Both the position numbers and the translations under genes were made by a program. DNA of 64,000 nucleotides from Methanobrevibacter sp. (GTDB taxonomy: Archaea > Methanobacteriota > Methanobacteria > Methanobacteriales > Methanobacteriaceae), in NCBI GenBank assembly GCA_024689425.1, contig JAILDN010000033.1, positions 21,194-85,193 of the forward strand, given 5' to 3'. How positions within the stretch are numbered: position 1 is the first letter of the stretch; each line of letters starts with the position of its first letter. The notes beneath the pieces were generated by a model. It searched no databases and was not told the origin of the DNA. It was given only the letters and a program-made list of their open reading frames with translations. Below, one piece after another: positions 42,301-50,963 of this stretch.

Positions 42301-44665
42301 CTTTACCATTAGTTAAATTAAAGTTTTGGGTACTACCATCAATTTTTAAAATTATAGAACCATTAATATAATTATTACACTGATCTAAAACACTTACATT
42401 TAAATTAAGGGTTTTATTATCATTTAATGAATAATCCAATAAAATATTTGTTGGATATGGAATAATTGCGAAAGCCTTAATACAGGCCACTGAAGAAGAA
42501 TAAGAGTGTCCTCTGCTTTCTAACACTAAAGTATAATTATATAAATCAAACCATTCATCACCATCATAACTAACGAATGAAACATTAGGATAATAATGGG
42601 TTCTTGTAGCATAAACTTTTTCAGAAATAGGAACCCAAGCTTCAGTAGACGTTTCAATTTTTAAAAGTATTTCAAAAGTATCTCCTTTTGATAGCGGAAT
42701 AAATGAATCTAAATTAAACGTGAAATAACCTGTTGGAGCCGTTCCATTTTGAATTGCTTTTAGTTCATTATTCACTCGAATTTCTGCTGTCCAATTACTG
42801 TCTGTATAAAAATATGTTGAAAATGCAGATAATAATTGATCAGATGATGCATTAAAGGAATTTTTATACCACATCGTGCTTTGATTAGTCAATAAGTAAT
42901 CAGTTAGTCCAATAATATCATATTGGTAAATCTTATTATATTTGACAGTTTCATTGAAAATTATTACCCATGTTGCTTGAGAATCTCCTACCTTAGCAAA
43001 AGTCTTATCATAATAGGAAACATAATAATATCCGCCATATCCCCAATTACTTCCCCAACTATTTTTACAAATCCAAGCACCGTCATCTGGAGGGGATTCA
43101 GGTTGATAGGGATTTATAAAATTGCTTCTTGAGTAATTATCATCCCATCCGACAATACAAACAGCATGATCTGGAGATATTTCACTAGAATAATATTGAT
43201 TATCAGAACTGGAATAAGTTAGAGTATAAACACCACCATAGTCTAAAATGGCTTTCTTAATAGCATCATTGTCTGTGTAATTTGAACGATATAAATAAGC
43301 AATATTTTGAACGTGGACTATACTGTCAATTAAAGGAGAAAGGTAAGAATCGATAACATAAGCATCATCACTTTCCAATACAGGCCCGAGCCAACTGGTT
43401 AAATAACCAATAGACATTTCATTATTTCCACCTGTATTGGTTTGAACACCCCAACCATAATCAGAAAATATTGCCATTAAATTTTTCATGTTTTCTTCAG
43501 AGAAATCATAAGATATTCCTGTTGCTTTTAAAATACTAGATTCTAGGGCCGCTATTGCTGCAAAAGCCCAACAATTACCATTTGTTCCTTGATCACGAAT
43601 AGGGGTAACATATCCATAATCTCTTAAGTCATATTTAGAAGGTATGGTGCCATTATAAGAGGAATTGTAAAATATTTGAGTATAAACATTGCTTTCAAAG
43701 TTAATATCATATCTTGATGTGCTATACAGTTCATTATTTATGTAATTATTATTTGAAAAAGTTTCATTGTTTAAAACACTATAGACAGCTGACCCTAAAT
43801 ATCTAGCAATGTTTGATGTGAAATTACAATTATACATCTTAAATATTACATCAGGAGTGATATAATCACAGAATAATGCTCCACCATAATTTGCTGAGTT
43901 GTTTTCAAATTCTGAATTTCCAATAGTCAACGGATAATATATCTTATAAAGAAATCCACCATAATAAATTGCAGTATTATTAAAAGCTTTAACCTTGTCA
44001 ATTGACATGTTAGAACCAATAGAACAAATTGCACCGCCTATGCTAGCGTTATTATTGATAAAAACAGAATTGTATAAATAAACTTTATCGGAATATGAAA
44101 ATATGGCTCCTCCCTGACGTGCATTATTGTCAATGAAACGGGAATTGCTAATGTTTAAAGTACCTGAATTGGAATAAATAGAACCATAAGAGTTTCCGGA
44201 TACATTAGTAAAAATAACATTATTAGCAGATAAATAACCAGTACTAGAAATACTGGCTTTATTCAATGTCAAATTAAATAAAGATAAATTACCAGAAACA
44301 GTAAACAGTTTTCCAGAATAAGTTATAATAGTATTTTGAGCACTTTGGCCAATAATTACATTAGTAGATGAAATCATTTTAGATGAATCAATTGAATACT
44401 GTCCATCTGCTAAATGCAAAGTTGATCCAGAAGTTATTCTACTAGACCATAAATACTTATATGGACTAGATTGACTACCATTACCATCCGTTTCAGCAGA
44501 TGAATTGAAATAAATATGATTTGAATCCGTAATACCATTATTAACATTATTAGAAGATAATTGAGGTTCAGCTGAAGTAGCATTATCACTAGCAAATGCC
44601 GTTGGAATTATTAAGAAAAATAAAATCAATAACAATAAAACTTTATATTTTCTCAATTGAATCAC
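39317..44665 (-). CDS. giant secreted adhesin-like protein with papain-like (C1) cysteine protease domain and Ig-like repeats
   Basis: Signal peptide; beta-helix repeats (GGAIFS..., GGAICS...); protease motifs NCWAFAAIAALESS, DHAVCIVGWDDN and WICKNSWGSNWGYGGYYYVSYYD; many Big-type repeats; C-terminal KYYRNTSKYSVKVLDDQGNPLSG...NINGVFYYRTS repeats. Confidence 0.9.
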   Translation of the reverse strand: MIQLRKYKVLLLLILFFLIIPTAFASDNATSAEPQLSSNNVNNGITDSNHIYFNSSAETDGNGSQSSPYKYLWSSRITSGSTLHLADGQYSIDSSKMISSTNVIIGQSAQNTIITYSGKLFTVSGNLSLFNLTLNKASISSTGYLSANNVIFTNVSGNSYGSIYSNSGTLNISNSRFIDNNARQGGAIFSYSDKVYLYNSVFINNNASIGGAICSIGSNMSIDKVKAFNNTAIYYGGFLYKIYYPLTIGNSEFENNSANYGGALFCDYITPDVIFKMYNCNFTSNIARYLGSAVYSVLNNETFSNNNYINNELYSTSRYDINFESNVYTQIFYNSSYNGTIPSKYDLRDYGYVTPIRDQGTNGNCWAFAAIAALESSILKATGISYDFSEENMKNLMAIFSDYGWGVQTNTGGNNEMSIGYLTSWLGPVLESDDAYVIDSYLSPLIDSIVHVQNIAYLYRSNYTDNDAIKKAILDYGGVYTLTYSSSDNQYYSSEISPDHAVCIVGWDDNYSRSNFINPYQPESPPDDGAWICKNSWGSNWGYGGYYYVSYYDKTFAKVGDSQATWVIIFNETVKYNKIYQYDIIGLTDYLLTNQSTMWYKNSFNASSDQLLSAFSTYFYTDSNWTAEIRVNNELKAIQNGTAPTGYFTFNLDSFIPLSKGDTFEILLKIETSTEAWVPISEKVYATRTHYYPNVSFVSYDGDEWFDLYNYTLVLESRGHSYSSSVACIKAFAIIPYPTNILLDYSLNDNKTLNLNVSVLDQCNNYINGSIILKIDGSTQNFNLTNGKVVLSNLDLGFGIHNITAIFIGDMFYSSSNSSKLVFIQHDTNLSFNISNISYGGKLIVENTLKTTDGDIINAELLLKIGNKTYSITSNSIQTITDLIDAGNYIAYLIFEGDETHRYTVSNSSLTVSKADSRVSLNIKDIVYGENLLVNVSLVDLDGKLLNYDCVLNINGVDYPVKSNRINNLSIPLNAYTYTAFVYFKGSTNYNPCDNKTTFTVNKVIPALSMNIPSIVYGEDLIVNTFLNCNDNLKLSIKGVGTYDIGPNVPFVIHNKLSASNYTAYLYLEETINHISSNVSCNFTVSKANVDLTLDISDIMYGQYFVIKNSLIDSSNSLINDKLTLVFGSKSQIIDSNSETVLDSIFDVGSHDFKLIYKGSNNYNGATSNLKVRVNKATPSLSLNISNINFGEYLVVNTTLMDSNNKLLNENIVLSINNVNYNIKSNSLNKLPVLLNASTYTAFVYFNGNNNYNSVNAKDTFKVNKITPNLSLNIEDAVYGDDLVVSVSLVGLNGDKLNEECVLNINGVDYTVKSNSVQKLPVLLNTSKYTSIIVFNGNNNYNLIMNTTKFNVNPKNIDLSLNIVKNINNVSLIFKSVDKIDTTLNVSVNSKLYYLKMVNGEAILDLDNLDFGNYLIEAKFSKTNYNNLIIKDSFVIDRVSTSINSNDVDMYYHDGTRLYFVLTDFKNNPLSNKTVFITLNGVTYTRTTKIDGSSSMPLNLNSNTYSILIRFNGDNKYASSFKNVTVTIKSTVIANSLVKYYKNASQFVAKIVDFEGKPVIEKSVAMNINGVLYYRTTNSSGFVRLNINLNPDKYILTVINPETDEMASVLITVLPKLVENKDLVKYYRNTSKYSVKVLDDQGNPLSGVVVSFNINGVFYYRTSNENGVASLNINLQPDDYIITAEYGGYRVSNNVKVLSTIKTSNLVMNYRDGSKFGALILDNNNGNPLSGVEVTFNINGVFYIRTTQSNGIAYLNINLQSGKYIITTTYSFLNEANTIVIK

Positions 44666-44743
44666 CTAATTGTTATTATATTTAATATATTTTTTATTAA
44701 ATATATATTTTATATACAGAATAAGTAGAGAGTGAGGGAAGCA

Positions 44744-44980
44744 TTTCAAGTGTAAGTGATATTTTCCAGCCGGCGAAAATCAGGACATATGTTTCAAGTG
44801 TAAAATTAAAAATTTTTTTATGAAATATGGATTAAAATCATTATAAATAAAAAATACGTTGCTAAATCAATTTTCAGGACAAAAAAATTAAGGTCATTTT
44901 CAAGTGTTTTTTCACTTGAAATATACCTCTTCGTTCAAAATATACCTTCGTTTACGTTTCACTTGAAACGCACCTCTGTC
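44744..44980. other. oriC: candidate chromosomal replication origin (mini-ORB cluster plus AT-rich tract)
   Basis: TTTCAAGTGTAA 44744-44755; TTTCAAGTGTAAA 44792-44804; inverted pair TTTCAAGTG-TTTTTT-CACTTGAAA at about 44898-44921; TTTCACTTGAAACGCACCTCT near 44957; AT-rich stretch about 44801-44880; cdc6 nearby. Confidence 0.72.
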
Positions 44981-44984
44981 TCTC

Positions 44985-45476
44985 TTAGATGAACATTGAA
45001 TTTTCATTTGATGGTTCTTGAATACTTTCATTAATAGTGCCGAAAGTCTTTTCAATTAACCATACACATTGAATCTTAGCTTTAAAGACCCTTTTTAATG
45101 AATCATATAAGTAATTTTTAGTTAATCCATCATCAAAAATCTGATAGGTAATAACATATTGCTGCAATAGATTAGTAGATTGATCTACTGCAAGCTGGCA
45201 GTCCACTAAAAATCTGTTAACTTCCATATTCAATTTCAAGAGAAATTTACTTTTTTCTTTTTGATCGCTATTGTTCATCAATTCCAAATGTTGAGGAGAC
45301 ACCTGTGTAGCACAGGCAATAATAATGAAATCTTTACCTTTTGGCCTGACAACATCCATTATATTGTCATTAGGAAATTCTATAATAAAATGAAAGTCAG
45401 AATTCTCATCAACTTTCTTTTCTCTGAAGATTCCTTCATCAACTATCCAGTTTTTTATAACATCTTCTTCAATCAT
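44985..45476 (-). CDS. DUF2299-like protein
   Basis: MIEEDVIKNWIVDEGIFREKKVDENSDFHFIIEFP...; family assignment from memory. Confidence 0.6.
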   Translation of the reverse strand: MIEEDVIKNWIVDEGIFREKKVDENSDFHFIIEFPNDNIMDVVRPKGKDFIIIACATQVSPQHLELMNNSDQKEKSKFLLKLNMEVNRFLVDCQLAVDQSTNLLQQYVITYQIFDDGLTKNYLYDSLKRVFKAKIQCVWLIEKTFGTINESIQEPSNENSMFI

Positions 45477-45540
45477 GATTATCACATTTAATTTAATAAA
45501 TAATAAAATATTTATTTTTTTATAATTAATATTAATTATT

Positions 45541-46515
45541 ATGTTAGAAGTTTTTTTATTTATTATTATAACGTTATTTGCTAGTTTGGCAATTGACTTA
45601 ATATATGGAGAACTTCCGACAAAAATTCATCCGGTCGTTATTATCGGATCAATAATTGGCTATTTTAAGACAATACTGATTAAAATAAACAATAAATGGT
45701 CTGGACTTTTAATAACGCTAATTACAATGATAATATCATGTCTGATTTTCAGCGCAATATTGATTATATGTTCAATAAACGACTATTTATTTATAATTAT
45801 TTATTCTATTTTGTTATCATCGACATATTCAATTAAAATGTTATTGACCACTGCAAAAAGCATAGAAAACGATTTAAAAGAAGATATCAATAAAGCCAGA
45901 AAGGCTGTTTCTTATTTGGTTAGTCGTGATACTGAAGAGCTAACGGAAAGTTTCATCGTTTCAGCAACAATCGAAAGCATGACAGAAAACATAACTGACT
46001 CGTATATTGCTCCAATTTTCTATTATACTTTATTTTCTATCTTATTATTAATAATAAATAAAAATTATTTTATTATATTGTTTTTAATACCATTAATATA
46101 TAGGATTACTAACACGCTTGATGCAATGCTTGGTTATACAACGAATGAACTGAAAAACATAGGATTCGTTCCGGCAAAGCTGGATGATATATTGAATTAT
46201 ATTCCTGCTAGGATTTCAGGGATTTTTGTTGTCTTATCAGCATATTTATTAAGATATGATGGAAAGAATGCATATAAAATAATGAAACGTGATGCAAGAA
46301 ACTGTCCTAGTCCAAATTCAGGTTTTACAATGGCACCTACTGCCGGAGCGTTGGATATTCAATTGGTAAAGAAAGACACATATATTTTAGGTGACAGTAT
46401 TCATGAGATTGATGTCAATGATATTTCAAAGGCAATAAAATTGACTTCTCTTACAATTACTTTATTTACAATATTTATATTAGTGATAATGACAATATTT
46501 AATGTGATAATATGA
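45541..46515 (+). CDS. cbiB: adenosylcobinamide-phosphate synthase
   Basis: IDLIYGELPTKIHPVVIIGSII, LVSRDTEELTESFIVSATIESMTENITDSYIAPIFYY. Confidence 0.93.
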   Translation: MLEVFLFIIITLFASLAIDLIYGELPTKIHPVVIIGSIIGYFKTILIKINNKWSGLLITLITMIISCLIFSAILIICSINDYLFIIIYSILLSSTYSIKMLLTTAKSIENDLKEDINKARKAVSYLVSRDTEELTESFIVSATIESMTENITDSYIAPIFYYTLFSILLLIINKNYFIILFLIPLIYRITNTLDAMLGYTTNELKNIGFVPAKLDDILNYIPARISGIFVVLSAYLLRYDGKNAYKIMKRDARNCPSPNSGFTMAPTAGALDIQLVKKDTYILGDSIHEIDVNDISKAIKLTSLTITLFTIFILVIMTIFNVII

Positions 46516-47543
46516 AAATTGCTATTATTTCAGTTTCTAAAAAAGGTTATGATTTATCAATGAAAATTAAGGAATTGCTTGATGAGGATTCCACAATAAT
46601 AAGATGTGACATTTATCATAAAGACGTTAAAAATAATTTTAATTTATTATTTAGTGAATATGATGCAATCATAGCAATTATGGCTTCAGGAATACTAATA
46701 AGAAGCATTTCAGATTTAATTGTATCAAAAACATCTGATCCAGCTATTTTAAATATTGACGATAATGGAGAATTTGTCATCAGCATGCTTTCAGGTCATC
46801 TTGGCGGAGCAAATAAATTAACAAATAAGGTTGCAGATCTAATTAATGCAACTCCAGTAATTACAACATCAACAGATGTTAATAATAAATTAGGAATTGA
46901 TGTTTTAGCAAATGACTTATATTTAACTATTGATAATACAAAAGAGATTTTACATTTTAATAAATCAATTTTAGATGGTAAAGAGATTTCATTTACAGTA
47001 AATAGCGATGAAAATTATGATTATTTATTTGAGTATTTAAATAATAATACACTTGAAATTGATGTTTCAATTTATTTTTCAAGCAGAATAAAAAATGGTG
47101 AAATTGAAGCTGAATGTGATGGTCATGTAATAATTTTAAAGCCGCTTGATGTAATTTTTGGAATTGGATGCAGACGCGGTAAAAGCTCAGAAGAGATAAA
47201 TGAAGCAGTAGATAAAGTATTGGCAGAGTTAAATATGGATAAATCCAGAATAAATGCCCTTTCATCAGCTGAAATAAAAAAAGATGAAGAAGGCATTTTA
47301 CAGTTGTCAAAAGAATTGGACATCCCTGTTTATTTTGTTGATTTAGATAAATTAAAATTGTTTAAATCAAATGATATTCAGGAATCAGAGTTTGTAATGT
47401 CAAAATTCGGAATTCCAGGAGTCTGTGAACCATCCGCATTAATAACAGCAGGTTACGACTCTCAATTGATTTATAAAAAAACGGCTTTTGATGGTATAAC
47501 TATTTGTGTGGCGTTGGAAAATAAAAAAAATAAGTTAAATTAG
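46512..47543 (+). CDS. cbiG: cobalt-precorrin-5A hydrolase
   Basis: MLSGHLGGANKLTNKVADLINATPVITTSTDVN, GIGCRRGKSSEEI, GIPGVCEPSAL; overlaps the cbiB stop. Confidence 0.93.
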   Translation: MKIAIISVSKKGYDLSMKIKELLDEDSTIIRCDIYHKDVKNNFNLLFSEYDAIIAIMASGILIRSISDLIVSKTSDPAILNIDDNGEFVISMLSGHLGGANKLTNKVADLINATPVITTSTDVNNKLGIDVLANDLYLTIDNTKEILHFNKSILDGKEISFTVNSDENYDYLFEYLNNNTLEIDVSIYFSSRIKNGEIEAECDGHVIILKPLDVIFGIGCRRGKSSEEINEAVDKVLAELNMDKSRINALSSAEIKKDEEGILQLSKELDIPVYFVDLDKLKLFKSNDIQESEFVMSKFGIPGVCEPSALITAGYDSQLIYKKTAFDGITICVALENKKNKLN

Positions 47544-47788
47544 ATTGCTTCTAATTTAGACAAAACTTCCCAAATTAAAGTTCTTGCATGAACTGGGATG
47601 TTAGGATCATTACTAATTTCATCTAATTTACCTAAAACAGTACTAATTCTAACAGATTGATCTTTTTCATCATCTTTTAAGAGTTTATTAGATTCATTAG
47701 CAGCTTCTCTTATATTACGTGGAACACTGTTTTCGTTCATAATATATTCGAGTATATCACATACCTCTTCAATATTTTGATTACTCAT
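47540..47788 (-). CDS. UPF0147-family small protein
   Basis: 82-aa VCDILEYIMNENSVPRNIREAANES...DPNIPVHARTLIWEVLSKLEAI. Confidence 0.85.
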   Translation of the reverse strand: MSNQNIEEVCDILEYIMNENSVPRNIREAANESNKLLKDDEKDQSVRISTVLGKLDEISNDPNIPVHARTLIWEVLSKLEAI

Positions 47789-47934
47789 AAATTATTCCTC
47801 CCATAAACTTAAGTTAAAAAAATAGTTTGAAAATATTATAATAAGTTTTGTAAAATCTAATATATAATTGTTTGTAGTGATACATATGATTTATAGAAAA
47901 GTATTTATTAAATTACTAAATAAAACTATATATC

Positions 47935-48093
47935 ATGTCAGATATAAGCAAAACTACAATAAATTTACCAAGTGATTTAAAAAAAGAACTTAAAAAAATG
48001 GCTATTGATGAAGATACTTCATTATCCGGTTTAATATTAAAAATGATTAATGAAGGATACGAAGCCAGAACAAAAGACGATTCAGTTGAATGA
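47935..48093 (+). CDS. small ribbon-helix-helix-like protein (52 aa), absent from the ORF track
   Basis: MSDISKTTINLPSDLKKELKKMAIDEDTSLSGLILKMINEGYEARTKDDSVE, an RHH/CopG-like pattern. Confidence 0.75.
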   Translation: MSDISKTTINLPSDLKKELKKMAIDEDTSLSGLILKMINEGYEARTKDDSVE

Positions 48094-48095
48094 TA

Positions 48096-48671
48096 TTATT
48101 CAATATCTTCTACTGAATTTAACATGTAAGAAACGAATTGAGTTTTAGCTGATTCTTCTATGAATACAGCAAGGCTTTCTGCTTCTTTTAGATTTTTTCC
48201 AACGCAAATAACACCATGCTTTTTTAGAATTAAAACATCTTCTTCTTTGATGTTGTTAGACACGCTGTTTGCTAATTCTAGAGTACCTGGTTTTTCATAT
48301 TCAATGGATGGTAAATATGGATTTTTTATTTCTCCAAATCCTTCCAATCTTTTGAGTTTTTTAGATGAGAAAGCAAAACCAGTTACATAAGGAGAATGAG
48401 TGTGCACTATAGCATTAACGTCACTTCTCTTTTTATAGACATTTAAGTGCATATTTACTTCTGAAGAGGGGTTACCCTTCGTTAAAACGTTAGATTCCAT
48501 ATCAACTAAGACAATATCTTCCTCTTTTAAATTATTTAGTGATTTTAATGTAGGGGTAATTGCAATGTAATCACCAAGCCTAACACTTACGTTTCCTGAT
48601 TTACCGGATACTAACTGTTTATCATAAATATTTTCACAAACTTCAATTAGTTGAGATATAGATTCTTCCAT
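48096..48671 (-). CDS. class II aldolase/adducin family (fuculose-phosphate aldolase-like)
   Basis: SGKSGNVSVRLGDYIAITPT, VHTHSPYVTGFA, LKKHGVICVGKNLKEA. Confidence 0.88.
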   Translation of the reverse strand: MEESISQLIEVCENIYDKQLVSGKSGNVSVRLGDYIAITPTLKSLNNLKEEDIVLVDMESNVLTKGNPSSEVNMHLNVYKKRSDVNAIVHTHSPYVTGFAFSSKKLKRLEGFGEIKNPYLPSIEYEKPGTLELANSVSNNIKEEDVLILKKHGVICVGKNLKEAESLAVFIEESAKTQFVSYMLNSVEDIE

Positions 48672-48681
48672 TCGATCACCA

Positions 48682-50286
48682 TTAATCTAAGAATTTGAAT
48701 AATTTATATTTTCCTTTATAGAGAACAGGAACCTGTGCAGGTGTTGGTTCGATATTTTTAATTTTTTGGTACTCTGTTTGAGTCTGGAAGGTTCCAGAGT
48801 TAATCATATGAATTCCTTTATATTTATCATACGCATTAATGTGAATATGTCCAGTATGGAAAATATCTGGAATATTTTCAATGACTAAATAATCTTCTAA
48901 TTCAGAAGCAAGAGGTGTTCTATCACCATAAATTGGAGCTAAATGTCTTTTTCTTAGAAGTTCTTTCATCATCTCTTCATTATGTTCATAAGATAGACCT
49001 TTAATAGCCATTGGCAATTCATTGAAACTTTCACCATGATAAATTAAAACATTAATTCCCTCGAGAGATATTACAGCAGGATTACTGACAAATTCCACAT
49101 TGTCCAGTTCATACAATGATTTTGCATACTCTTCTGGAACCGCTGGCTGTGGTTCTGCCAATCTTGAAGCATCGTGGTTTCCAGGAGCAATGATGATTTT
49201 TATATCGCTTCTAACGTTTCCTAAAAATCTTGCGGCTTCATCATATTGAAGACGTATATCTTTAATCGAAAGCTCTTTGTCTTGATTTGGATAGACTCCA
49301 ATTCCATCAACGATATCTCCTGCAATAATTAGATATTTAACGCTTTCTGCAACTTTTCTTTGTTCTTCATTTCCAAAATCACAGTTAATCCAGTCGATGA
49401 ATTTTTTAAAAGCATCTTCTAGAAACGTTAAGCTTCCAATATGAACGTCAGATAAGAAAACAACGCTGAAATCCATTTCTTTTTCGGATGTTCTTACAAT
49501 ATCTGGGAAAAGCAGCTGATTAGCTATTATGAAATCATTGTCTTTGTTAACGACAACTCCAACAACTTCATCCCTAACAAGTTTTTCAGCTTCTGCAAAC
49601 AATTCTTCGTTTTTATTTGAAAATAAGATTGAAATAGACCCAGTATCATCTTCAAATTCTATGTATTTATGTCCGTTTTTAGTGGATCTTATTTCTTTAA
49701 CCATCACTATTAAATTAATGGTAGTCTGACCGTCTTCTATGTCAGCTATTTTTGTAGTAATTTTAAGTTCAGGCCTTTGTCTTAATATTTTTGATAGTTT
49801 TTCATATCTTGATTGAAAATAAGTTATTAAATCGCTGATTTCTCCACTTGTATAGGACTTATTGGAACTATCTTGGATGATTTTAAAGTCATATGTAACA
49901 TTTGTTTTATTTAAATTTCTTTTAAATTTTATTTTAGCATCAACAACTTTTTCAGAATTATCTTCTTTTTTAACTTCAGTTGTTGTATCAGCATTATTTT
50001 TAGATTCTTTTTCATTTGATTTATTTATTTGCTCATTAGGAATTGATTCACTACGTTCTTCCTTAGTTTCTTTTTTTGGGGCTTCTTTTTTATTTCCTAA
50101 AATTTCATCAATTGTATCACCACTAACAGAAATTAAATCACTTGATTTAAAATCATTGCCTTTTAACTTAACAATTAAGTTAGAAGCCATGTTAATTGGA
50201 TTTTTTGAGCCCATTATTTTATCATAGGCCTCTGGTGATAAATTAATCCCTTTTTTTGCAAATTTTAGTAGAATCTTATTTGTCAT
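48682..50286 (-). CDS. DNA polymerase II (family D) small subunit
   Basis: [42 protein letters not shown] phosphoesterase motifs plus OB region. Confidence 0.93.
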   Translation of the reverse strand: MTNKILLKFAKKGINLSPEAYDKIMGSKNPINMASNLIVKLKGNDFKSSDLISVSGDTIDEILGNKKEAPKKETKEERSESIPNEQINKSNEKESKNNADTTTEVKKEDNSEKVVDAKIKFKRNLNKTNVTYDFKIIQDSSNKSYTSGEISDLITYFQSRYEKLSKILRQRPELKITTKIADIEDGQTTINLIVMVKEIRSTKNGHKYIEFEDDTGSISILFSNKNEELFAEAEKLVRDEVVGVVVNKDNDFIIANQLLFPDIVRTSEKEMDFSVVFLSDVHIGSLTFLEDAFKKFIDWINCDFGNEEQRKVAESVKYLIIAGDIVDGIGVYPNQDKELSIKDIRLQYDEAARFLGNVRSDIKIIIAPGNHDASRLAEPQPAVPEEYAKSLYELDNVEFVSNPAVISLEGINVLIYHGESFNELPMAIKGLSYEHNEEMMKELLRKRHLAPIYGDRTPLASELEDYLVIENIPDIFHTGHIHINAYDKYKGIHMINSGTFQTQTEYQKIKNIEPTPAQVPVLYKGKYKLFKFLD

Positions 50287-50457
50287 GCTAGTTAAAAATT
50301 TAATTTTTAATCTTTATAAACTTTGAGAATTTTTAAAATCAATATTGTTTTTAGATGAAAATTTCATAACAAGAATTTAAAAATTTAGTTATATTTATTA
50401 TATATTAGAAATAAATCTATTTTTATTATGTTATTTTAAATAACAAGATGTGATAAA

Positions 50458-50955
50458 ATGTCAAAAGTACTTAGAATATTACTGGTTATTGTATTATTTA
50501 TAATATTTTTTGAAGTAGGACTTTTTAGTTCATACACAATTGTCACAGCCGAAGTTCCTGATGTTAAAGGACTAATTGATATGCAAGTATCTTATATTAC
50601 TAATTTATTTAGCCCTCAGAATGTTAATGAAGTTTTAATCAAGGACCCAACCAATATTAATATTTCAAATAAAAAAGATGTTGCACTTAAGATGGAAGAG
50701 CTGTCGAACGTCGACGGTATCAATGTTGGATCTTTGAATGTTACAACTTATGACGATCCAAAAAATGATAAAATTAATGTTACTATTGAAGCTTTAGGTT
50801 ATGCATCACCTAATTCAACAAGTGGACAAATTGTCATTAGTCAAGAACCGGCCTATAAAGTGATTTTCAAGGGTGTCGCTTTACATAAGAATGGAGAACT
50901 AATAGTCAATATAAGCAGTCTAAAAGTAGATTCGGTTTTAAAATTATATAAATAA
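50458..50955 (+). CDS. hypothetical N-terminally anchored extracytoplasmic protein
   Basis: N-terminal TM LRILLVIVLFIIFFEVGLFSSY; start/stop spacing fits an operon with cobJ. Confidence 0.6.
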   Translation: MSKVLRILLVIVLFIIFFEVGLFSSYTIVTAEVPDVKGLIDMQVSYITNLFSPQNVNEVLIKDPTNINISNKKDVALKMEELSNVDGINVGSLNVTTYDDPKNDKINVTIEALGYASPNSTSGQIVISQEPAYKVIFKGVALHKNGELIVNISSLKVDSVLKLYK

Positions 50956-50963
50956 GTGAAATT

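Noticed and set aside
46993-47310. 105-aa His/Leu-rich minus ORF inside cbiG
   Set aside because: Antisense shadow of a clear cbiG frame.
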